Shown: positions 1 through 5,705 of the stretch, in pieces | How the letters are laid out: each line of letters starts with the position of its first letter | Numbering within the stretch: position 1 is the first letter of the stretch | NCBI GenBank assembly: GCA_964250775.1 | Contig: CAXUHK010000219.1 | Location: 1 to 6,082 of the forward strand | Length of the DNA: 6,082 bases | Direction: 5' to 3' | Origin: CAVRQM01 sp964250775 | Lineage (GTDB): Bacteria; Pseudomonadota; Alphaproteobacteria; Acetobacterales; Acetobacteraceae | Program-made: the position numbers and the translations under genes | The notes under the pieces: model-generated | Seen by the model: only the letters and a program-made list of their open reading frames with translations | What the model was told of the DNA's origin: nothing | Databases searched by the model: none

Positions 1-30
1 GTAGAACGCCAGTCCACAGGATGACCGCCG

Positions 31-105
31 ATGAAGTTACGTCCCCGGTTCGACGCGGCCCTGGCGCTCGCCGCCTGCGCACTGTTGGCGACCCCGGCCG
101 GGGGC
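31..105 (+). other. Signal-peptide-like 5' fragment, possible gene remnant
   Basis: An ATG at 31, preceded by AGGA at 18-21 (spacing 9), opens a frame whose first 25 codons resemble a secretion signal. The n-region is basic (MKLRPRFD), the core is Ala/Leu-rich, and LAAC at residues 13-16 would fit a lipobox. After about codon 25 the frame turns into Arg/Pro/Gly-rich sequence and runs out of phase through pdeM, so no mature protein can be supported. It may be the start of a secreted protein whose body was lost by deletion or frameshift, or a chance product of GC-rich sequence. The window edge prevents seeing what lies upstream; a TGA at 22-24 could end a gene entering in the same frame. Low confidence. 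Confidence 0.22.
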
Positions 106-119
106 CGCCCCCGCGCGCC

Positions 120-147
120 GGGCGGGGCGGCGGCCTGGGGCGGCGGG
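120..147 (+). promoter_or_regulatory. G-rich tract, candidate quadruplex in pdeM leader
   Basis: On the coding strand there are four G-runs, at 120-122, 124-127, 137-140 and 145-147, with loops of 1, 9 and 4 nt. The last run ends four bases before the pdeM ATG at 152, where a ribosome binding site would sit. Just upstream, CCCCGGCCGGGG at 92-103 is a perfect 12-base palindrome, and GGGGG at 100-104 can pair with CCCCC at 108-112. These two pairings exclude each other. Such elements can lower translation initiation, but in a genome this GC-rich they may arise by chance. No clear Shine-Dalgarno sequence or promoter was seen in the first 151 bases. Confidence 0.25.
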
Positions 148-151
148 TCGG

Positions 152-835
152 ATGACCCCGGCGCCGCTGCACGCCGCCGGCGAGCGCCTGTTGCTCGACC
201 CGTCGGGTGCCGTGTTCTGGCCGGCGCAACGCCTGCTCGCGGTGGCCGACCTGCATTTCGAGAAGGCATCGTCGGCGGCCCGCCACGGCAGCCTGCTGCC
301 GCCCTGGGACACCAGGATCACCCTCGACCGCCTGGCGGCGCTGCTGCGGCGCTACTCGCCGCGGATCGTGGTGGCGCTGGGCGACAGCTTCCACGACCGC
401 CACGCCAGCCAGCGGCTGCAGCCGCACGACGCCGCCCGGCTGCGCGCCATGGCGGCGCAGGCGTCGTTCGTCTGGGTGCTGGGCAACCACGACCCGCTGC
501 CGCCGGATGGGCTCGGCGGTGTCGCGGCGGCGGAGTGGCGGGTCGGGCCGATGGTGTTCCGCCACCAGGCCAGTGCCACCGTGCGGCACGCGCTGGAGCT
601 GTGCGGGCACCATCACCCGAAGGCGCTGGTCGCGGTGCGCGGCGCCACGGTGACGCGGCCGTGCTTCGTGGCCGACCCGCTGCGGCTGATGCTGCCGTCG
701 CTCGGCGCCTACACCGGCGGGCTCGACGTGAGAAACCCGGCCATCGCTCGACTGTTTCCTCGGGGCGGCCGATTGTTCCTGTTGGGCCACGACCGCCTGT
801 TCAGCTTCCCGCTGCGGCAGGCGGCGGCCGCGTGA
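152..835 (+). CDS. pdeM: Ligase-associated DNA damage response metallophosphoesterase PdeM
   Basis: This is a 227-aa calcineurin-like metallophosphoesterase of the COG1407 type, annotated in relatives as the endonuclease PdeM. It is predicted to be a cytoplasmic two-metal enzyme cutting phosphodiester bonds in DNA. All metal-binding blocks are visible: ADLHFEK (D33, H35), GDSFHD (D78, H81), GNHD (N112, H113) and CGHHHPK (H153, H155). A family-typical C-terminal block follows (RPCFVADP to LGAYTGGLDV, about residues 169-192), then GHD at 212-214. There is no signal peptide, and the length is normal. In many proteobacteria this gene sits beside an ATP-dependent DNA ligase, an exonuclease and an Lhr-like DEXH helicase. 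None is visible here, but any upstream partner would lie before base 1. The start at 152 gives the expected N-terminus, but its ribosome site is weak and G-rich. The family call is firm; the DNA substrate comes from family annotation. Confidence 0.9.
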   Translation: MTPAPLHAAGERLLLDPSGAVFWPAQRLLAVADLHFEKASSAARHGSLLPPWDTRITLDRLAALLRRYSPRIVVALGDSFHDRHASQRLQPHDAARLRAMAAQASFVWVLGNHDPLPPDGLGGVAAAEWRVGPMVFRHQASATVRHALELCGHHHPKALVAVRGATVTRPCFVADPLRLMLPSLGAYTGGLDVRNPAIARLFPRGGRLFLLGHDRLFSFPLRQAAAA

Positions 836-847
836 GCCCGCGACAAC

Positions 848-851
848 GAGG
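848..851 (+). promoter_or_regulatory. Shine-Dalgarno site of photolyase gene
   Basis: GAGG lies 6 nt before the ATG at 858, in the 22-nt gap after pdeM. It is the clearest ribosome site on the + strand and supports the 858 start. The short gap suggests co-transcription with pdeM. Confidence 0.6.
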
Positions 852-857
852 CCTCGA

Positions 858-2288
858 ATGGTTGCGTCCGAGAACCGCCCGGTAATCCTTTGGCTGCGCC
901 GCGAACTGCGGCTGCACGACAACGCGGCCTTGGCGGCCGCCATCGCCAGCGGCCGCCCGGTGCTGCCGCTGTTCGTGCTCGACCGCGAGACGCCGGGCGA
1001 CTGGGCGTCCGGCGCCGCTTCGCTGTGGTGGCTGCACGGCTCGCTGCAGGCGCTGGCCGCCGACTTGCGCACGGCCGGAGCCGCGCTGGTGCTGCGCCGG
1101 GGTCGCATCGCCGAAGTGCTGGCGGGGGTGGTCGCCGAGACCGGCGCGGTCGCGGTTTATTCCGGATACCCGGTCGAGCCGTGGGCGCGGTTCCTGCTCG
1201 ACGGTCTCGCGGTGGGGGCGCCGATGCACCTGTCGCGCACCCTGACGCTGTATGAGCCCGGCAGCGTGCGCACCAAGACCGGCAGCGGCTACGGCGTGTT
1301 CACCCCGTTCTCGCGCGCCTGCCTGGCCCAGGGCGAACCACAACCCAGCCTGCCCGCGCCGTCCCGCATCCACGGCGCCACGGCGGCTTCCGAGCCGCTG
1401 GAGTCCTGGGGGTTGCTGCCGACCCGCCCTGACTGGGCCGCCGGCTTCCGCGCCACTTGGAAACCCGGCGAACGCGAGGCGATGGCACGGATGCGGCGCT
1501 TCGCGACCGAGGCGGTGGCCGGTTATGGCGACAGCCGCAACAGCCCCGGCGTCGACGGCACCGCCATGCTCTCGCCGCGCCTGCACTGGGGCGAGATCTC
1601 GCCAGGCCAAGCCTGGCACGCCGCGCGCGAGGCGGCTCCCGCCGCCACCGGCACCGCCGGCTGGATCAACGAGCTGCTGTGGCGCGAGTTCTCCGCCGAC
1701 CTGCTCTGGCGGCACCCCACGCTGCCGGAACAGCCATTGCGGGGCGAGTTCGTACGGATGCCGTGGCGGCACGACGCCGCTGCGCTGCAAGCCTGGCAGC
1801 GCGGCCGCACCGGCATCCCGATCGTCGACGCCGGGATGCGCCAGCTCTGGCAGATCGGCTGGATGCACAACCGCGTGCGCATGATCACCGCCAGCTTCCT
1901 GGTCAAGCACCTGCTGATCGACTGGCGCGAGGGCGCGCTGTGGTTCTGGGACACGCTGGTCGACGCCGACCTCGCCAGCAACAGTGCGCAGTGGCAGTGG
2001 GTCGCCGGCTGCGGCGCCGACGCGGCGCCGTTCTTCCGCATCTTCAACCCGGTGCTGCAGGGCCAGAAGTTCGACGCCGACGGCGGCTACGTGCGCCGCT
2101 GGGTGCCGGAGCTGGCGCGGCTGCCGGACCGCCATCTGCACGCGCCCTGGGACGCGCCGGCCGAGGTGCTGGCCACCGCCGGAGTGGGGCTCGGCCGCGA
2201 CTACCCACGCCCGATCGTCGACTTGGCGCAAGGCCGCGAGCGGGCGCTGGCGGCGTTCCGCACCCTGCGCCTGGCGCGTGCCGCGTGA
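858..2288 (+). CDS. phrB: Deoxyribodipyrimidine photolyase, class I FAD type
   Basis: This 476-aa enzyme should use blue/UV-A light and FAD to split cyclobutane pyrimidine dimers. The N-terminal antenna domain begins WLRRELRLHDN (residues 12-22), and the FAD domain occupies about residues 200-460. Aligned from memory to the E. coli enzyme, the electron-transfer Trp triad is intact (W379, W356, W303). Lesion-contacting W275 and W381, the catalytic Glu E272 and the flavin N5 Asn N375 (in ASNSAQWQW) are also present. GWMHNR (334-339) and FRIFNP (393-398) are canonical. The E. coli folate-antenna pair N108/E109 appears as E107/P108, so the antenna may be 8-HDF, another cofactor or none. Length is normal. 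A GAGG site 6 nt upstream supports the start. The stop overlaps the next gene's GTG. Asn at the N5 position favours a photolyase over a signalling cryptochrome. Confidence 0.95.
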   Translation: MVASENRPVILWLRRELRLHDNAALAAAIASGRPVLPLFVLDRETPGDWASGAASLWWLHGSLQALAADLRTAGAALVLRRGRIAEVLAGVVAETGAVAVYSGYPVEPWARFLLDGLAVGAPMHLSRTLTLYEPGSVRTKTGSGYGVFTPFSRACLAQGEPQPSLPAPSRIHGATAASEPLESWGLLPTRPDWAAGFRATWKPGEREAMARMRRFATEAVAGYGDSRNSPGVDGTAMLSPRLHWGEISPGQAWHAAREAAPAATGTAGWINELLWREFSADLLWRHPTLPEQPLRGEFVRMPWRHDAAALQAWQRGRTGIPIVDAGMRQLWQIGWMHNRVRMITASFLVKHLLIDWREGALWFWDTLVDADLASNSAQWQWVAGCGADAAPFFRIFNPVLQGQKFDADGGYVRRWVPELARLPDRHLHAPWDAPAEVLATAGVGLGRDYPRPIVDLAQGRERALAAFRTLRLARAA

Positions 2289-3016
2289 GCGGCCCGGCGT
2301 CGCTGCCGCGCGACCGCGGCCTGCGCGTGGTGGGCGACGTGCACGGCGACCTGCGCGCCTTCGCCGCGGCCAGCGAGACCGACCTGTTCCTGGTGCAGTT
2401 GGGCGACCTGGTGGATTACGGCCGCGACAGCGCCGGCGCGTTGGAGCTGATGTTCCGCCTGATCGACGCCGGCCGCGGCCTGTTCGTGCTGGGCAACCAC
2501 GACCTCAAGCTGGGCCGGGCGCTGGCCGGAAGGCAGGTGCGCCAGGACGGCCAGCTGGCGACCACGCTGGCGCAACTCACCCCCGAGCTGCGGCTGCGCG
2601 CCGGGCACGAGATCGCCCGCGCCCCCGCCTGGGTGCAGCGCCGCCACGCCAGCGGCACCGAGCTGTTCGTCCATGGCGGCTTCCACACCGCCATGGTGGA
2701 CGCGCCGCCGCCGCCGCCCCCGGACGGCCACATCCACGGCGTCCTGGCGCGGGCGCTGTACGGCGAGCCGACCGGGCGGCTGCAACCGGACGGCTACCCC
2801 GAGCGCAGCCTGCGCTGGGTCGACCGCATTCCGGCTGGCATGAAGGTCTATGTCGGCCACGACCGCCGCAGCTCCGACGGGCGGCCGTACCTGCGCCGGG
2901 GCGCCAACGGCGGCAGCGCGCTGTTCCTGGACACCGGCGCCGGCAAGGGCGGCCACCTGTCCTGGATCGACCTGCCGGCCACCCAAGTCGCCGCCGGATC
3001 GATGGCGGCGCGTTAG
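2285..3016 (+). CDS. PPP-family metallophosphatase (calcineurin-like)
   Basis: This is a 243-aa soluble phosphatase with the full two-metal PPP signature: GDVHGD (D18, H20), GDLVDYG (D41, D44), GNHD (N71, H72), HGG (H130) and GHD (H192). A C-terminal LDTGAGKGG (216-224) is of the kind seen in Ser/Thr phosphatases, ApaH-like diadenosine polyphosphate hydrolases and phosphatase domains of bacterial polynucleotide kinase-phosphatases. The substrate cannot be chosen from sequence. A proline run (P141-P146) sits in a loop before DGHIHG. The start is taken as GTG 2285 because the GDVHGD block begins at residue 17 and no better start precedes it. That GTG overlaps the photolyase stop as GTGA, implying translational coupling. 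Upstream, this frame is only a shadow within the photolyase gene. The 3' end overlaps the opposing gene's stop. Confidence 0.85.
   Translation: MSGPASLPRDRGLRVVGDVHGDLRAFAAASETDLFLVQLGDLVDYGRDSAGALELMFRLIDAGRGLFVLGNHDLKLGRALAGRQVRQDGQLATTLAQLTPELRLRAGHEIARAPAWVQRRHASGTELFVHGGFHTAMVDAPPPPPPDGHIHGVLARALYGEPTGRLQPDGYPERSLRWVDRIPAGMKVYVGHDRRSSDGRPYLRRGANGGSALFLDTGAGKGGHLSWIDLPATQVAAGSMAAR
3013..3016. other. Convergent overlapping stop codons (TTAG)
   Basis: The + strand phosphatase ends with TAG at 3014-3016, and the - strand serine hydrolase ends with TAA, read as TTA at 3013-3015 on the + strand. The two coding regions share bases 3013-3016. No inverted repeat with a T-run is evident here, so each mRNA presumably reads into the opposing gene unless a terminator is embedded in coding sequence or Rho acts. 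Confidence 0.85.
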
Positions 3017-4149
3017 GGCAGCGCGTCGGCGATGGAGCGGGCCAGCTTCGGCCAGTCCTGCCCACCCTCGCCGCTGCCGGTGCGCAGGATCACCGCTTGG
3101 CGTTGGCGCGAGACGAACAGCACCTGCCCGAAGATGCCTTGGGCATAGGCGTCGGCCGGACCGTCCGACCGCACCATGCGCCACCACAGATAGCCGTAAT
3201 CCGGGTTCGGCTGGGCCGGCGCGGTCATCGCCTCGATCCAGGACGCAGGCAGGACTCCCGCGCCGCCACGCAGCACCAGATCGCCCAGCTTCAGGAAGTC
3301 GAGCGGGGCCGCGCCGATACCGCTCTCCATCTTCTCGAAGCCGCTTTCGCGGTCGAGGCTCCAGCTCGCCGGGAACTCGGCTCCCATCCGCCGCCACAGC
3401 CGGGTTTCCAGGAAGCTCGCCACCGTGCCGTGCGTCGCCCGCTCCAGCATCATGCCGAGCAGCATCGGGTTGCGGTCCTCGTAGTGGAACCGCGTGCCGG
3501 GCGGCACCGCCGGTTGCACCGCGCCGGCCACGCTGCGGCGCAGGTCGGGCGCGAAGTAGAACACCTGGTCGTCGCGCCACGGCCGGCTGAACGGGCCGTA
3601 TGGGAAGCCGTTATGGGTGGCGAAGCCGGAGGTCATGCGCAGCAGGTCGCGGATCGTGATGCCGGAGCCGCGCAGCCCGGCCACTTCCGGCAACACTCGT
3701 TCAGCTTGCGTCCCGACCGCCGGCAACAGGCCGTCGGCGATGGCGGCGCCCACCAGCAGGCCGGTGACGGACTTCGCCATGGAGAACGACTGCTGCGGCG
3801 TAGCGGGGCCGCCGCCGCCGAAATACTTCTCGTAGGTCAGCTTGCCATGGTGCAGCACCAGGAAGCTGGTGGTGCCAGTGCGGGCCAGGACTCGCTCTAA
3901 ACCCTCGCCGCCGACCGCACCCGCGTAGGCGGCAGGCACCGCGTCCGAGATCGCCCGCGGAAAATGCATCGGTGCGGTGGACGCGGCGACGGCGCGGGCG
4001 GGGAAACGCTCGCCGTCGAGCGGGCTGGGTCGCCGCCAGACCACGATCCGGCGCAAATACTCGGGGCCGTACCAGACCGCCACCGCGCCCAGGTCGACCG
4101 CCACCGCGAGGCAGAGCAACCCGAGCCCCGCCAGCGGCAACCAGGTCAT
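3013..4149 (-). CDS. Membrane-anchored serine hydrolase, beta-lactamase fold
   Basis: This 378-aa protein belongs to the COG1680 beta-lactamase-related family, close to 6-aminohexanoate-dimer hydrolase-type serine hydrolases. One hydrophobic segment at about residues 4-27 should anchor it in the inner membrane with the catalytic domain in the periplasm. The nucleophile motif is SMAK (S123, K126). The second-motif region reads FHYEDRNPMLLG, with Y223 as the likely catalytic Tyr and Asp where YxN would have Asn. GIFGQ (338-342) matches the conserved late block near the third motif. Known relatives cleave amides, esters or peptides; the substrate here is unknown. The gene starts 13 nt after the photolyase stop, so it is probably co-transcribed. 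An ATG at 4182 (11 more residues, MPASRSERRRR, overlapping the photolyase by 20 nt) is a real alternative, since the added arginines suit a cytoplasmic N-terminus. Neither start has a strong ribosome site. Confidence 0.85.
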   Translation of the reverse strand: MTWLPLAGLGLLCLAVAVDLGAVAVWYGPEYLRRIVVWRRPSPLDGERFPARAVAASTAPMHFPRAISDAVPAAYAGAVGGEGLERVLARTGTTSFLVLHHGKLTYEKYFGGGGPATPQQSFSMAKSVTGLLVGAAIADGLLPAVGTQAERVLPEVAGLRGSGITIRDLLRMTSGFATHNGFPYGPFSRPWRDDQVFYFAPDLRRSVAGAVQPAVPPGTRFHYEDRNPMLLGMMLERATHGTVASFLETRLWRRMGAEFPASWSLDRESGFEKMESGIGAAPLDFLKLGDLVLRGGAGVLPASWIEAMTAPAQPNPDYGYLWWRMVRSDGPADAYAQGIFGQVLFVSRQRQAVILRTGSGEGGQDWPKLARSIADALP

Positions 4150-4162
4150 CCGCCGGCGGCGC

Positions 4163-5701
4163 TCAGACCGGCTCGCCGGCATCCATCGCCGCCAGGAACG
4201 AAGCGGCACGGGCGCGCAGCGCGTCACGGCGGGCCGGGGCCATCTTCTCCCAGGTCCGCACCGGCATCGCCATGCGGGTGTTGGCGGCGAAACGCCGCTC
4301 GTGGCGGGCGATGAAGTCCCAGTACAACGCGTTGAACGGGCAGGCGCGCGGCCCGGTCGCGTCGCGCACGTCGTAGTGGCAGCCGACGCAATAGTCGCTC
4401 ATGCGGTTGATGTACGCCCCCGAGGCCGCGTACGGCTTCGATCCCATGATGCCGCCATCGGCGAACAGCGCCATGCCACGCACGTTGGGCATCTCCACCC
4501 ATTCGTAGGCGTCGGCGTACACGACCATGTACCACTCGTCGACGTCGTCCGGGTGCAGCCCGGCCAGCAGCGCGAAGTTGCCGGTAATCATCAGCCGCTG
4601 GATATGGTGGGCGTAGGCGTGCGCCCGGGTCTGGCCGATCGCCTGCGCCATGCAGCGCATCCGCGTCTCGCCCGACCAGTACAGCCACGGCATCGGCCGC
4701 GTCGCCTCCAGCGCGTTCATACGCCGGTACTCCGGCACCTTCAGCCAGTAGACGCCGCGCACGAACTCGCGCCAGCCGAGCACCTGGCGCACGAAGCCCT
4801 CGACCGCGTTGAGCGGCGCCAGGCCCTCGCGGAACGCCGCCTCGGCCGCCCGGCACACCGCCAGCGGCGACAGCAGGCCGCAGTTGAGCGAGGTCGAGAT
4901 CAGGGCGTGGAACAGCGTCGCCGCGTCGCTGCGCATGGCGTCCTGCCAGTCGCCGAACCGCGCCAGCCGGTTGGTCAGGAAATCGTCCAGCGCCGCCTCG
5001 GCCTGCGCCGCCGTCACCGGCAGCGCGAAGCCCTCGACGTCGCCGAAATGGTCGGGAAAGTGCTGGGTCACCAGCGCCATCACCTCCTCGGTGACGGCAT
5101 CGGGCGCGAAGCGCGGCACGTCCGGCAGCGCCATGCCGCGCGGCAGGCGCTTGCGGTTCTCGGCGTCGAAGTTCCAGCGCCCGCCCTCCGGCCCCGATTC
5201 GGCGTCGAGCAGCAGCGCGTGGCGACGGCGCATGTCGCGGTAGAAGAACTCCATGCGCAGCGAACGCTTGCCCGCCGCCCAGTCGCGGAACTCACGGATG
5301 CCGCACAGGAAGCGGTCGTCGGCGCGGATGTCGACCGGGCAGCCGGCCGCCTCGTGCCAGCCGCGCATGTCGTCCAGCACCCGCCACTCGCCCGGCTCGG
5401 TCACGACCACGCTCTCCGCCCGATGCCGCGTCGCCGCCCGCGCCATCTCGCCGCGAAAGCTCTGGGTGTTGCCGGGATCGTCCAGCCGCACGTAGTCGAC
5501 CCGCAGCCCGCGCTCGGTCAGTTCCGCCGCGAAGTGCCGCATGGCCGAGAGGATCAGCGTGATCTTCTTCGCATGGTGGCGCACGTAGGTGCACTCGGCC
5601 ACCACCTCGACCAGCAGCACGACATCTTCCGGCGTCGCGTCGCGCAGCGAGGACAGGCCGTGCGAGAGCTGGTCGCCCAGCACCATCCGCAGCACGCCCA
5701 T
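4163..5701 (-). CDS. FeS-BCP (6-4) photolyase / cryptochrome, PhrB/CryB type
   Basis: This 512-aa protein is a deoxyribodipyrimidine photolyase-related protein, the bacterial class that repairs (6-4) photoproducts using FAD, a 6,7-dimethyl-8-ribityllumazine antenna and a [4Fe-4S] cluster. The four cluster cysteines are C350, C438, C441 and C454. From memory, these fall at the same residue numbers as in Agrobacterium PhrB. The lesion-site HHxxR motif is present (H365, H366, R369), as are D179, linked to Mg2+ in PhrB, and the electron-transfer aromatics W342, W390, Y391 and Y399. The N-terminus MGVLRMVLGDQLS is typical of the antenna domain. The start follows the SDR stop by 4 nt, with AAGGG 8 nt upstream. 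Some relatives, such as Rhodobacter CryB, also act in light signalling, so a regulatory role remains possible. Confidence 0.95.
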   Translation of the reverse strand: MGVLRMVLGDQLSHGLSSLRDATPEDVVLLVEVVAECTYVRHHAKKITLILSAMRHFAAELTERGLRVDYVRLDDPGNTQSFRGEMARAATRHRAESVVVTEPGEWRVLDDMRGWHEAAGCPVDIRADDRFLCGIREFRDWAAGKRSLRMEFFYRDMRRRHALLLDAESGPEGGRWNFDAENRKRLPRGMALPDVPRFAPDAVTEEVMALVTQHFPDHFGDVEGFALPVTAAQAEAALDDFLTNRLARFGDWQDAMRSDAATLFHALISTSLNCGLLSPLAVCRAAEAAFREGLAPLNAVEGFVRQVLGWREFVRGVYWLKVPEYRRMNALEATRPMPWLYWSGETRMRCMAQAIGQTRAHAYAHHIQRLMITGNFALLAGLHPDDVDEWYMVVYADAYEWVEMPNVRGMALFADGGIMGSKPYAASGAYINRMSDYCVGCHYDVRDATGPRACPFNALYWDFIARHERRFAANTRMAMPVRTWEKMAPARRDALRARAASFLAAMDAGEPV

Positions 5702-5705
5702 CCGA

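Noticed and set aside
21..155. Small frame of 44 aa from ATG 21 whose TGA overlaps the pdeM start as ATGA.
   Set aside because: The overlap geometry looks like translational coupling, but the product is Arg/Gly/Pro low-complexity with no protein-like features.
801..2231. Long open frame antisense to the class I photolyase (476 aa).
   Set aside because: It mirrors a well-conserved gene. The translated sequence is Gly/Ala/Arg/Gln-rich without recognisable motifs, as expected from stop-poor high-GC sequence.
1457..2284. Upstream extension of the phosphatase frame (to give 519 aa).
   Set aside because: This part overlaps the photolyase out of frame and is Arg/Ala-rich; the phosphatase domain starts just after GTG 2285, so this is not a fusion.
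2702..2720. CCG/GCC-rich short repeat within the phosphatase gene.
   Set aside because: It encodes a proline run in a loop and is common in GC-rich coding DNA; it is not a separate repeat element.
2201..3580. 459-aa - strand frame across the convergent junction.
   Set aside because: It overlaps both real genes out of frame and has no conserved motifs.
1984..3900. 638-aa + strand frame spanning three real genes.
   Set aside because: It crosses the boundaries of the photolyase, phosphatase and serine hydrolase genes and is low-complexity Arg/Pro/Ala.
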